From Nitrosomonas sp. (GTDB lineage: Bacteria > Pseudomonadota > Gammaproteobacteria > Burkholderiales > Nitrosomonadaceae): a stretch of 47,365 nt of DNA. The stretch's first letter is position 1. Every line of letters starts with the position of its first letter. Location of the stretch: assembly GCF_019635155.1 (NCBI RefSeq), contig NZ_JAHBZY010000022.1, positions 1 through 47,365 of the forward strand. The letters are read 5' to 3'. This document shows positions 37,440 to 45,137 of the stretch, one piece after another. The notes below the pieces were generated by a model that was not told where the DNA came from, did no database searches, and worked only from the letters and a program-made list of their open reading frames with translations. The translations under genes and the position numbers were made by a program.

Positions 37440-38498
37440 TTAAGATTGGCTTGGCAAGTATTCTAACGGATCTACCGGCTTGCCGTGCTTGCGTATCTCG
37501 AAATGCAACTGGATCGTATCCGTATCGGTATTACCCATTTCCGCAATTTTCTGACCTTTTACCACTACCTCACCTTCTTTAACCAGAAGCTTACTATTGT
37601 GAGCATATGCACTCAGGAAGGTATTGTCATGTTTGATGATGATTAAATTTCCATAGCCACGCAGGCCATGGCCACTATAAACCACTTCTCCCGAGGCCGA
37701 AGCAAGAATCGGCTGTCCCGCTTTCCCAGAAATTTTTACACCTTTAGAATTCTTTGAAAAAGATGCCAACAGCTTTCCGGTCGTCGGCCATATCCACTCA
37801 GTTACGGAAGATTCGATCGTTCTGTCTGATTTTAGCGATTCCGATGATGGCGGCACCTCGATTCTTGTATTATTCCCAGGTACTACTGCGGTTGCAACTG
37901 AGGAGGGCGCTATCGCCGATGGGTTATTTTCAGGATACTGAAGCCGAGCTACATTCTGCTCCGAATAGGGCAACTTAAGTGCTTTGGGGCTTGTTTTTAC
38001 TTTATGATTATCCACCACATCCGGACGGCTCTCTTCTTGAGAAGCCATTGCGGACTCCGCTGGGAATGCAGACGGTTCTATATTAGTCGTAACTGGTTGC
38101 TGCGGAAGCGCAAATAATACTGGCTGAGATTCCTTTTCAGTCATTGACAATCGAATTTTCTGACCGGGCTGAAGCGATCTGGGGTCCACTATTTCGTTCC
38201 ATTCCACTAATTTTTTGAAATCGATACCATACTTAAGCGCAATGCCATATAACGTATCCCCTCTTTGAACGGTATATATCTGACCATCCATATTCGCGGA
38301 TTCAGTTGGTTTTAACGGTCCAGAAGAATTAATTTTTTCACGATCAACAACCGGAACCGGAGATTGAGTTGTACTACAACCAACGAGAAACAAACCGGCA
38401 GCAAATAGTAAATAAAACGATGATAGGCCTGACTTTCCTGAGAAAGGAACAAATCTGAGAACACGGCCACAGATATCGAAATTGATTTGTCTATTCAT
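37440..38498 (-). CDS. nlpD: NlpD-like murein hydrolase activator lipoprotein
   Basis: 352-residue envelope lipoprotein. A signal peptide ends in the lipobox LVGC with Cys41. A LysM domain (about 73-118, YTVQRGDTLYGIALKYGID) binds peptidoglycan. A Pro/Ser-rich linker follows, then a C-terminal M23-like domain. The zinc ligands of active M23 peptidases are missing (GHGLRGYGN and QLHFE in place of the His-x3-Asp and HLHFE motifs), as in E. coli NlpD, which activates amidases rather than cutting. It follows surE and pcm in the conserved order; rpoS, which often follows, is absent. Confidence 0.93.
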   Translation of the reverse strand: MNRQINFDICGRVLRFVPFSGKSGLSSFYLLFAAGLFLVGCSTTQSPVPVVDREKINSSGPLKPTESANMDGQIYTVQRGDTLYGIALKYGIDFKKLVEWNEIVDPRSLQPGQKIRLSMTEKESQPVLFALPQQPVTTNIEPSAFPAESAMASQEESRPDVVDNHKVKTSPKALKLPYSEQNVARLQYPENNPSAIAPSSVATAVVPGNNTRIEVPPSSESLKSDRTIESSVTEWIWPTTGKLLASFSKNSKGVKISGKAGQPILASASGEVVYSGHGLRGYGNLIIIKHDNTFLSAYAHNSKLLVKEGEVVVKGQKIAEMGNTDTDTIQLHFEIRKHGKPVDPLEYLPSQS

Positions 38499-38529
38499 TA
38501 CTTTTTCTCATTTTGATATTCCCACACTA

Positions 38530-39192
38530 TTATTTCTTGATAACCCCGGCTAGTAGTGGCACAAAATTAACTTCTTCAAGTACAGTTTCGGTAAAACCTT
38601 GCGTGTTCCGTTCTATAATGCAGAGGTTTTGCTTTTGAGTTCCTTTTGGAAAAACCATTCGACCGCCCATCTCCAATTGGTCCAATAATAAAGCAGGGAC
38701 ATGCGTTGTAACCGCCGTCATGATAATACCATCGAATGGTCCCGCCTCAACCAATCCGAGTAATCCATCGGCATGTTTTAGATAAATATTCCGAATCTGC
38801 AGTTCTTGCAAACGAATACGCGTTCGCGTTAGAAGTGGTCCAATACGTTCGATCGAATAAACTTTTTGTGCTATTCGCGCAAGTACAGCAGTTTGATAAC
38901 CACAGCCTGTACCTATTTCCAGAACTTTTCCTAAATTTGAATCCGCTCGCAATAACTCTGTCATTCGAGCGACAATCCAGGGGCTGGAAATAGTCTGTCC
39001 ATAATTGATCGGTAAAGCAACGTCTTCATAAGCTCTGCTTGCCAGAGCTTCTTCAACAAAAATATGACGAGGAATCGTACCCATCACAGATAAAACCACT
39101 TCATCAGCAATTCCTTGTGCACGCAAGCGCTCAATCATGCGCATACGTGTACGCTGAGAGGTCATACCAATTCCAGAATGACGAACATTCAC
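38530..39192 (-). CDS. pcm: Protein-L-isoaspartate O-methyltransferase
   Basis: 220-residue SAM-dependent enzyme that repairs isoaspartyl residues in damaged proteins. PRHIFVEEALASRAYEDVAL and INYGQTISSPWIVARMTELL give the substrate region. Motif I VLEIGTGCGYQTAVLA binds SAM. The C-terminal MGGRMVFPKGTQKQ is typical. The GTG at 39192 is used; an internal ATG at 39165 is possible. It lies between surE (43 bp upstream) and nlpD (31 bp downstream), probably one operon. Confidence 0.95.
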   Translation of the reverse strand: MNVRHSGIGMTSQRTRMRMIERLRAQGIADEVVLSVMGTIPRHIFVEEALASRAYEDVALPINYGQTISSPWIVARMTELLRADSNLGKVLEIGTGCGYQTAVLARIAQKVYSIERIGPLLTRTRIRLQELQIRNIYLKHADGLLGLVEAGPFDGIIMTAVTTHVPALLLDQLEMGGRMVFPKGTQKQNLCIIERNTQGFTETVLEEVNFVPLLAGVIKK

Positions 39193-39235
39193 CTTTCAGC
39201 ACCTATAAAAATTATTACCCTAGCATAACAAGTAC

Positions 39236-39979
39236 CTAATTATTTAGCCATCTTGTTATCAGACTTATTTGATCATAATGGGTAAGATCGATCTGTAACG
39301 GAGTTATCGAAACCCGGTTGTGCTGAACTGCATAAAAATCCGTCCCCTTTCCGGCATCCTGTGCAGGACCTGCGGCGCCCACCCAATATAGAGTTTCTCC
39401 ACGAGGGTTTTGCGATTTAATCACTGGTTCCGCTTTATGCCGCCGTCCCAAACGAGTGATCTCAATTCCTTGAAGTTGCTGGTATTCAATATCCGGTACA
39501 TTGATATTTAATAATACGGGGCTTTGAATTTCAGCCTCTCTAAATCGTCTTACCATATCAGCCGCAACACGTGCGGCTGTCATATAGTTTCCATGCGATG
39601 CACTCACTAAAGATACGGCCAATGAGGGAATTCCGAGTAAAAAACCTTCCGTCGCAGCCGCAACAGTACCGGAATAAATGGTGTCGTCCCCCATGTTAGC
39701 GCCATGATTGACCCCGGACACAATCATATCCGGCAAAATTTCCAGCATTCCTGTTACTGCCAAATGAACGCAGTCTGTAGGAGTACCGTTAACATAATAA
39801 AAACCATTATGGGATTTATGAAGACTGAGTGGGCGATCCAATGTCAAAGAATTACTCGATCCGCTTCGATCTCTTTCTGGCGCGACAACGATGATCTCAG
39901 CAATTTCCGCGAGCGATTCAGCAAGGCACGCTAATCCAGGAGCGAAATAACCGTCATCATTACTGAGCAATATGCGCAT
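39236..39979 (-). CDS. surE: 5'/3'-nucleotidase SurE
   Basis: 247-residue metal-dependent nucleotidase. The N-terminus [19 protein letters not shown] carries the Asp-Asp metal site. [23 protein letters not shown] and [26 protein letters not shown] are family signatures. It is the first gene of the surE-pcm-nlpD cluster. It lies next to the tRNA fragment that marks the edge of an integrated element. Confidence 0.97.
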   Translation of the reverse strand: MRILLSNDDGYFAPGLACLAESLAEIAEIIVVAPERDRSGSSNSLTLDRPLSLHKSHNGFYYVNGTPTDCVHLAVTGMLEILPDMIVSGVNHGANMGDDTIYSGTVAAATEGFLLGIPSLAVSLVSASHGNYMTAARVAADMVRRFREAEIQSPVLLNINVPDIEYQQLQGIEITRLGRRHKAEPVIKSQNPRGETLYWVGAAGPAQDAGKGTDFYAVQHNRVSITPLQIDLTHYDQISLITRWLNN

Positions 39980-40076
39980 CTTATAAATTTATAATTGCAA
40001 CCAGACAATCAAACGAATTATTTCACTTATCATGATAAGTATACGACACACATTATTGGAGAAATGGCACAACAAA

Positions 40077-40119
<43 letters not shown>

Positions 40120-40125
<6 letters not shown>

Positions 40126-40135
40126 TTCATTGCAT
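40120..40135. repeat. Inverted repeat at the tRNA fragment boundary
   Basis: ATGCAAT and ATTGCAT, separated by two bases, are exact reverse complements. They lie across the point where tRNA identity ends. This may be the integrase core site or strand-exchange region. Confidence 0.5.
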
Positions 40136-40244
40136 GTTTCACAGCGTTCCAAGTAATGTCACAACATTCAATATTATTATTTATATACAGCATGATAAAT
40201 CATATTTATGTTTCATACTGTTTCAATATGTTCCACTTCTTACC

Positions 40245-40282
40245 ATTAATTCTGTGTACATAACTGTGTACACAGAATTAAT
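40245..40282. repeat. 38-bp palindrome upstream of the integrase gene
   Basis: Arms ATTAATTCTGTGTACA and TGTACACAGAATTAAT pair perfectly over 16 bp with a six-base spacer (TAACTG). It lies 48 bp before the integrase ATG at 40331. It could be an operator for the integrase, an integrase or excisionase binding site, or a read-through blocker. No T-run follows. Confidence 0.75.
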
Positions 40283-40330
40283 ACACAAATGATATTATAC
40301 AGCTCTTTTACAGCAATTGCTTCCTACAGA

Positions 40331-41575
40331 ATGCCACTCAACGACAAACTTTTGAAAAATATCAAACCGACATTAAAGCGTTATGAAATTGCAGACTCAG
40401 GCGGGCTTAGTATCCGTATATCACCGAATGGCAACATCACTTTTCAATACCGATTTCGCATTGAAGGAAAACAGTCTCGTATGGATTTCGGTTCATATCC
40501 TGATATCTCTTTAGCGGAAGCACGCGAGCTTCATCGTTTAGCAAGAAATGAGGTATCTCTTGGCAAAAATCCCATAGAAGAAAAAAGAGAACGAACACTT
40601 TTAGATAAACGGTCCATTACGGTCACTGACCTTGTTGATGAATTTATGGCGAAAGAAATTCGTGGCCGCCTCAAACGAAAACGCCCTGACTATGCTGACT
40701 CTATACTTAGAAATCAAATCATCCCTACACTTGGTCACAAAAAAGCAAAGGATATATCACGTCGCGACATAATTGATTTGCTAGAAAAAATTGTATCTCG
40801 TGGCGCTCCCGTTATGGCAAACCGAACTGGCTCTCTAACCAAACAGATGTTCACCTTTGCCCAAGCAAGAGGATGGATTGAGGTTAGCCCATGCGCGAAC
40901 CTGACGAAATCAAGTATTGGCGGCAGCGAAAAACCACGCGACACTTTTTTATCATACCAACAAATTTGGAAATTCTGGCATGGGCTTCCCAAAGCAAGTT
41001 TTAATGAGTCCTTAAAAGTTTGCTTGAAAATTCTGCTTGCCACGGGTCAGCGGCGCGGAGAAATCATTTTAGGTGAATGGTCTCACATCTCTTTTGAAAA
41101 GGGGCGCTGGACTATCCCTGCCTCTTTATCCAAGAACGGAAAAGAACATACAATTCAACTTACACCGCTGACTTCATCATTATTCATGCAACTAAAAGAG
41201 CTTGCAGGTGCGAGCCGTTACATGGCTCCATCACCAGTTTCTCAAGATGATACTCCAATAAGTGAACGCGCGATCAATCATGCGATTACACGAAGCAAGG
41301 ATATTTTTGGAATAGAAAATTTAACTCCGCATATTTTACGCCATACTTTTAGCACAAAACTAAGTGGTCTTGGTGTTGCTCCGCATGTAATCGAGAAGTT
41401 ACTTAATCACCAACTTGGTGGCATGCTTGCTGTTTATAACCATCATCCTTATTACAAAGAACGAAAAGAAGCGCTTCATCTTTGGTCGAAAACTCTAGTG
41501 GATATCTGCTCAGCAAAAGATATTGAGTCTGTTATGGCCGAACCTGATTTGATCGAGGCTGCAGAATCCTTATGA
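40331..41575 (+). CDS. P4-type tyrosine integrase
   Basis: 414-residue tyrosine recombinase that integrates and excises the element. The N-terminal arm-binding domain (DUF4102-like, about 3-85) includes YEIADSGGLSIRISPNG and SYPDISLAEAR. A SAM-like core-binding region (about 97-195) follows. The catalytic residues are Arg241 in TGQRRGE, His334 and Arg337 in HILRHTF, His360 in LLNHQLGG and Tyr369 in AVYNHHPYY. The protein appears intact. The ATG at 40331 is preferred because MPLNDKLLKNIKP is the normal family start; the longer reading to 40289 adds unrelated residues. It lies just inside the tRNA-Pro attachment fragment. Confidence 0.93.
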   Translation: MPLNDKLLKNIKPTLKRYEIADSGGLSIRISPNGNITFQYRFRIEGKQSRMDFGSYPDISLAEARELHRLARNEVSLGKNPIEEKRERTLLDKRSITVTDLVDEFMAKEIRGRLKRKRPDYADSILRNQIIPTLGHKKAKDISRRDIIDLLEKIVSRGAPVMANRTGSLTKQMFTFAQARGWIEVSPCANLTKSSIGGSEKPRDTFLSYQQIWKFWHGLPKASFNESLKVCLKILLATGQRRGEIILGEWSHISFEKGRWTIPASLSKNGKEHTIQLTPLTSSLFMQLKELAGASRYMAPSPVSQDDTPISERAINHAITRSKDIFGIENLTPHILRHTFSTKLSGLGVAPHVIEKLLNHQLGGMLAVYNHHPYYKERKEALHLWSKTLVDICSAKDIESVMAEPDLIEAAESL

Positions 41576-41643
41576 CTTAAGAATCTTGAAATACCCATAG
41601 AATTATATAGACAAATGCTGGTACAACTAATATAGTTTTAAGC

Positions 41644-41671
41644 TGATTGAGTTTGATTGAGTTCGATTAAA
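41644..41671 (+). promoter_or_regulatory. Tandem direct repeats before the antitoxin gene
   Basis: GATTGAGTTT, GATTGAGTTC and a third partial copy GATTAAA stand in tandem immediately upstream of the antitoxin ATG. The ten-base period equals one helical turn, which suits cooperative binding by a ribbon-helix-helix antitoxin. The role is an inference. Confidence 0.5.
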
Positions 41672-41908
41672 ATGAATACTCGCGTTGTTACTGCACACAT
41701 CCCCAGCGAATTGGCCGAACAAATTGACCAGCTCGCAGAACGTTTGGATCGTCCCAAAGGTTGGATAGTTAAACAGGCGCTGATGTCTTGGGTCGAACTC
41801 GAAGCAAAGCGGCACCAGTTAACCTTAGAAGGTTTGGCCGATGTCGATGCTGGTCGTCTCGTTGACCATACCGTGATTGATACTTGGGCTAAAAACCTCG
41901 ATAAATAG
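41672..41908 (+). CDS. Ribbon-helix-helix antitoxin (ParD/CopG-like)
   Basis: 78-residue antitoxin and probable autorepressor. The ribbon-helix-helix fold covers residues 1-48 (RVVTAHIPSELAEQIDQLAE, then RPKGWIVKQALMSWVE). The C-terminal tail DAGRLVDHTVIDTWAKNL would bind the toxin. It is followed eight bases later by a ParE-like toxin gene. The ATG at 41672 fits the family start; a TTG at 41657 is less likely. Tandem repeats upstream may be its operator. Confidence 0.88.
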   Translation: MNTRVVTAHIPSELAEQIDQLAERLDRPKGWIVKQALMSWVELEAKRHQLTLEGLADVDAGRLVDHTVIDTWAKNLDK

Positions 41909-41916
41909 ATTTTTCA

Positions 41917-42192
41917 ATGAAACTCAGATGGACTGCCAGCGCTGAGCGGGATTTGGTTCGGCTTCATGCTTTTTTGGTCACGATCAATTCACGTACTGCT
42001 GCACAAGTCGTTCGGCAGCTTGTCGCGGGCGCGGAACAGCTCATGCAGTACCCACAGCTCGGTGTAAAACTTGAAGAATTCTTGCCCCGTGATGTTCGCC
42101 GCATCATCGTTGGCGATTATGAAATGCGCTACGAAGTAACCGATGAGGCTATCACTATCTTGCGGCTCTGGCATGGCCGGGAGGATAGGTAA
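41917..42192 (+). CDS. ParE/RelE-family toxin
   Basis: 91-residue toxin of the RelE/ParE superfamily. The fold is visible in MKLRWTASAERDLVRLHAFL, the middle helices, and the strands DVRRIIVGDYEMRYEVTDEA and ITILRLWHGREDR. The ending WHGREDR is common in ParE-like toxins, which poison gyrase, whereas RelE cuts mRNA; the target here is inferred only. It is co-transcribed with the antitoxin gene just upstream and would stabilise the element. Confidence 0.9.
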   Translation: MKLRWTASAERDLVRLHAFLVTINSRTAAQVVRQLVAGAEQLMQYPQLGVKLEEFLPRDVRRIIVGDYEMRYEVTDEAITILRLWHGREDR

Positions 42193-42207
42193 TAACCATC
42201 TTAGTGT

Positions 42208-43017
42208 TCAATTTTTGGCACGAAGATATAAAACTTTACGGTTTGACCCAGAGGTTTGCCGCTCTTCGACTTCAAAAATATCCTTCTTGGCTTTAACCAA
42301 ATCAGAAAGCTTCTTGTAGCCATACAATCTTGAGTCAAAATCCGGCTGCAATTTGGTCAGGTAGCTACCAAAAACACCGAGACTCGCCCATCCATTATCA
42401 TCCACCGATTGTTCGAGCGCTGTCAGCACAAAGGCTTCCGGAAACTTCGGCTTTTGTTCGACTGATTTTGTTGTAGCATTGGTTTTAGTGGTTTTCTTTT
42501 TAGTCTTTTCTTTTGTTGCTGGATCAGCAGATTCAGCCGCTGGAGTAGATCGCAGAATTTCAGTGAATACAAATTTATGGCAGGCATTGCGGAACGCATC
42601 GGGTGTTTTCTTTTCACCAAAACCATAAACCGTAAGCCCTTCCTCACGTAGCCGCATGGCAAGACCGGTAAAATCGCTATCACTGGTAATCAAGCAAAAT
42701 CCATCAAATTTGCGCGTATACAGTAAATCCATCGCATCAATAATCAGTGCGCTATCCGTGGCATTCTTTCCTGTAGTATAGGCAAACTGTTGTACCGGCT
42801 TGATGGCATACTTTTGTAAAACTTTCTTCCAAGATGCACTGGATGTAGCCGTAAAATCACCATAAATACGCTTAACAGTCGCTTCTCCAAACCGGGCTAT
42901 TTCTGCAAGAAGCCCCTCGATGACAGCAGCTTGCGCATTATCAGCGTCAATTAAAACCGCAAGCCGGAGCGAAGGTTCTTCAGATTCAATTTTTGCTAAT
43001 TGCCGCGAAGATACCAA
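42208..43017 (-). CDS. NYN nuclease with C-terminal OST-HTH/LOTUS domain
   Basis: 269-residue predicted RNA-cleaving protein. The NYN (PIN-like) domain covers about 15-155 with acidic residues Asp24 and Asp26 in LIDADNAQ, Asp88 in NATDSALIIDAMD, and Asp113/Asp115 in TSDSDF. A Lys/Thr-rich linker (about 165-192) leads to an OST-HTH/LOTUS domain (about 193-266, DNGWASLGVFGSYLTKLQ, YGYKKLSDLVKA) that binds RNA in known cases. The start codon is TTG, supported by GAGG eight bases upstream. A second LOTUS protein lies at 46030-46866. Confidence 0.88.
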   Translation of the reverse strand: MVSSRQLAKIESEEPSLRLAVLIDADNAQAAVIEGLLAEIARFGEATVKRIYGDFTATSSASWKKVLQKYAIKPVQQFAYTTGKNATDSALIIDAMDLLYTRKFDGFCLITSDSDFTGLAMRLREEGLTVYGFGEKKTPDAFRNACHKFVFTEILRSTPAAESADPATKEKTKKKTTKTNATTKSVEQKPKFPEAFVLTALEQSVDDNGWASLGVFGSYLTKLQPDFDSRLYGYKKLSDLVKAKKDIFEVEERQTSGSNRKVLYLRAKN

Positions 43018-43058
43018 AATAGCCTCAAAATGTGAAAATTAGTAACCCGTCCGCGCGC

Positions 43059-43178
43059 TCAGCGTAGTTGCAAAACCTGGAGCGCGACTCCTTGTCTGGC
43101 TTTTTGCACCAGAATACCTGATGATTCTGGCTTATGATGGCTAAAGTCAAATTTCAATCCGCTCCATTCTTCGGTCAT
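43059..43178 (-). CDS. Possible small protein or gene remnant
   Basis: A 39-codon minus-strand frame reads MTEEWSGLKFDFSHHKPESS and ends in VALQVLQLR. It sits between the XRE controller and the NYN gene, in a 276-bp gap. The residue mix looks coding-like, but no family is recognised and no ribosome binding site is clear. It may be the C-terminus of a decayed gene. Confidence 0.25.
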   Translation of the reverse strand: MTEEWSGLKFDFSHHKPESSGILVQKARQGVALQVLQLR

Positions 43179-43293
43179 CACTCAAGTTCTTATGGCAATT
43201 ATTCGGTATGGCGGTATGCAGACTGTACCAACTTATCACTTTAATGCAATTCCCCTCATTCCATTATGCCAGTACCGCCACATACTTATCATT

Positions 43294-43557
43294 TCATTTC
43301 GATTCAGTTTGTTTCAAAAATTCATCTTCAATCTTTTGAACAATTTCAACAGGCGACACATTCAACTTGTGAGCCAAAACAAAAAGCGTTGTCAATGTTG
43401 GTTGTCTCAATCCCCTTTCCAGTAGGCTAATAAACGTTCGATCCAAATTGCATTCCAAACCGAGTTGTTCTTGGGACAAGCCAGTTCTATTACGTAATTC
43501 ACGTAATACCTTTCCAAATTGTTTATGCAGCTCTTTTGTTTGCCCATCCATAGACAA
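43294..43557 (-). CDS. XRE-family controller-like transcription regulator
   Basis: 87-residue helix-turn-helix protein, similar in size and pattern to controller (C) proteins of restriction-modification systems. The HTH is in VLRELRNRTGLSQEQLGLEC, then NLDRTFISLLERGLRQPTL. The NLDRTFIS and ERG-R-PTL stretches match C-protein recognition helices. Upstream dyads of GACT-N3-AGTC type (43576-43602) are the expected C-box operators. It is divergent from a PD-(D/E)XK nuclease gene, so it likely controls the timing of nuclease expression and its own. An alternative start two codons in (43551) is possible. Confidence 0.88.
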   Translation of the reverse strand: MSMDGQTKELHKQFGKVLRELRNRTGLSQEQLGLECNLDRTFISLLERGLRQPTLTTLFVLAHKLNVSPVEIVQKIEDEFLKQTESK

Positions 43558-43575
43558 ATAGAATGGGATGAACTA

Positions 43576-43618
43576 GACTATCAGTCGACGGACTATAGTC
43601 CGAGAGTTGATATAACTC
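43576..43618. promoter_or_regulatory. C-box-like operators between controller and nuclease genes
   Basis: Three dyads stand side by side. GACT-ATC-AGTC is at 43576-43586, the perfect palindrome CGGACTATAGTCCG at 43589-43602, and GAGTT-GATAT-AACTC at 43604-43618. The centres are about 15 bp apart. The first two match the GACT/AGTC half-sites of restriction controller operators. They lie between the divergent starts at 43557 and 43640, where they can act on both promoters. Confidence 0.75.
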
Positions 43619-43639
43619 GGTACAATTGTGGAAGACTAC

Positions 43640-44407
43640 ATGAATCTTAAAGCTTCAGTTACTACAGTAGCGAAAAACTGCCCACGTAATTTAAAATTTT
43701 CTGAAGAGGCCATAAATTACTTTATAAGCAAGAAATTAGATTCAACCAGAAAATCAATTCGGCAAATCAGCAGTCAATTTAAATTAAGAGATTTAAACCA
43801 AAACATTGTTCAGAAATTTGAAGATGTATTTGGTCATTTAAATTCGTATCATCCATTCCATTACCACAGAAGCCTTGGTTTCTCAGCGACGGAACAACAA
43901 ATAACAAAAGGTATTTCATATTTTATTGATCCATCAGCACAAGGTGAGACAGGAATGAAACGCCTGATTGCATGGGTTCAATCAATTTTAGCGTCACATC
44001 CTTATGGCAATTTAATACTGCAAAGCATGAAGTCGGAAAACATGCGCTCTTTGGAGGTTTTCGCAGAATATCCTGTGTCTGATCAGGGGCGCGCCGACTT
44101 GCTGATACGATGGTCAAATTCGGGAAACAATTTTGCGGTTATTGTGGAAGCAAAATTCGATCATCATGTCACAACAGGTCAATTATCAGCATATCGGAAG
44201 CAATTGAAAAAATTGGTTTCTGAATCACAATATGGCGCTTTGGTTTTATTGACAAAAAGCGGCGAAAAAGCGCCACTCAGCAATAAAGATTGGCATCCTA
44301 AAGCATGGTTTACCGTTATGTCGAGCTGGGAATGTTTGTTGAATGACGATGAGGATTTGGGATTCTCGCTGTTTCGACAATTTATTTGGAGCAAGTTGGA
44401 GAATTAA
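43640..44407 (+). CDS. PD-(D/E)XK nuclease (PDDEXK_4-like)
   Basis: 255-residue predicted DNA nuclease. The N-terminal part (about 1-85) is basic and helical. The region FSATEQQITKGISYFIDPSA resembles the start of PDDEXK_4 nucleases. The active site is Asp153 in GRADLLIRW and Glu170-Ala-Lys172 in VIVEAKFDHH, with a supporting Gln181 and Tyr185 in QLSAYRK. The ATG at 43640 is given because GGAAG lies five bases upstream; a GTG at 43628 is also possible. It is divergent from the controller-like gene and followed three bases after its stop by an unknown gene. No methyltransferase gene is near. It may be a defence effector. Confidence 0.82.
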   Translation: MNLKASVTTVAKNCPRNLKFSEEAINYFISKKLDSTRKSIRQISSQFKLRDLNQNIVQKFEDVFGHLNSYHPFHYHRSLGFSATEQQITKGISYFIDPSAQGETGMKRLIAWVQSILASHPYGNLILQSMKSENMRSLEVFAEYPVSDQGRADLLIRWSNSGNNFAVIVEAKFDHHVTTGQLSAYRKQLKKLVSESQYGALVLLTKSGEKAPLSNKDWHPKAWFTVMSSWECLLNDDEDLGFSLFRQFIWSKLEN

Positions 44408-44410
44408 CAT

Positions 44411-45004
44411 ATGTCTGAAAACATACAAATCAGTGAAAGCCTGCAATTCTATTTTGCTAATAATCAGAATCAGGGGGCTATTGATGAAATTTTATCCCAA
44501 AAAACGATGCCGAGTGATTTGAGTTGGGAAGAAATCGGTCAATTTAACGAAGCAAAATTATCTGCGCTTAATGTCCAGCTCGATTATTGGAAATTGTTGC
44601 ATCACATTTGGAACATGACATGGGGAACGGCGATTGATCTATCCCGCTATCAGCCAGTTTCACCGATGTTTTATGCAAGCAGGAAAGGAAACGAGAATTC
44701 TGTCGAATGGGTATGGGATTGCTATTTCTACAAAGCATTCGAGTTTAAAAACTATAGGATCTATACTGTTTGCTGTGCAGATAGCAAAAGTGGCGTCCAA
44801 ATTGGTTTTTTTGTTGAAGACGAAAACAGCGAATATGCGATCTCGAATCAATTAGTGCTTTCAGAGAGCTGGCTGGAAGCTGAAAACGATGAACGGTGGA
44901 CAAAAAATAAGTTGGTACAAATTGCCGGGCAGACTAATGTTAATATTGATCTGCTGGCTGGTTTAGCAAACGAAGTTGCCTCGGCTTTAGCGCAAAGAAT
45001 CTAA
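44411..45004 (+). CDS. Unrecognised protein paired with the nuclease
   Basis: 197-residue acidic protein, family unknown. It begins MSENIQISESLQFYFANNQN and has many aromatic residues (LDYWKLLHHIWNMTWGTAID, VEWVWDCYFYKAFEFKNYRI) and three cysteines in the middle. No signal peptide, membrane helix or catalytic motif is visible. The gene starts three bases after the nuclease stop, so the two are almost certainly one transcript. The tight pairing suggests a partner, specificity or immunity protein for the nuclease. This is inference from position only. Confidence 0.7.
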   Translation: MSENIQISESLQFYFANNQNQGAIDEILSQKTMPSDLSWEEIGQFNEAKLSALNVQLDYWKLLHHIWNMTWGTAIDLSRYQPVSPMFYASRKGNENSVEWVWDCYFYKAFEFKNYRIYTVCCADSKSGVQIGFFVEDENSEYAISNQLVLSESWLEAENDERWTKNKLVQIAGQTNVNIDLLAGLANEVASALAQRI

Positions 45005-45107
45005 TTAACCTTAACTTAAGCTGATTATACTGGGTTATAAGTATGATTATTTCTCCAAGAAAAAATGCAATCATTCCTCAAGTACTTGGGCAATTCGCAT
45101 AATTTTC

Positions 45108-45137
45108 AACTAGCGATAATATAACTTATCGCTAGTT
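45108..45137. terminator. 12-bp hairpin between convergent genes
   Basis: AACTAGCGATAA (45108-45119) pairs perfectly with TTATCGCTAGTT (45126-45137) around a six-base loop. It lies between the unknown gene (stop at 45004) and the Mrr-like gene (stop at 45137). No long T-run follows on either strand, so it may be a terminator, a transcript-end stabiliser or both. Confidence 0.6.
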
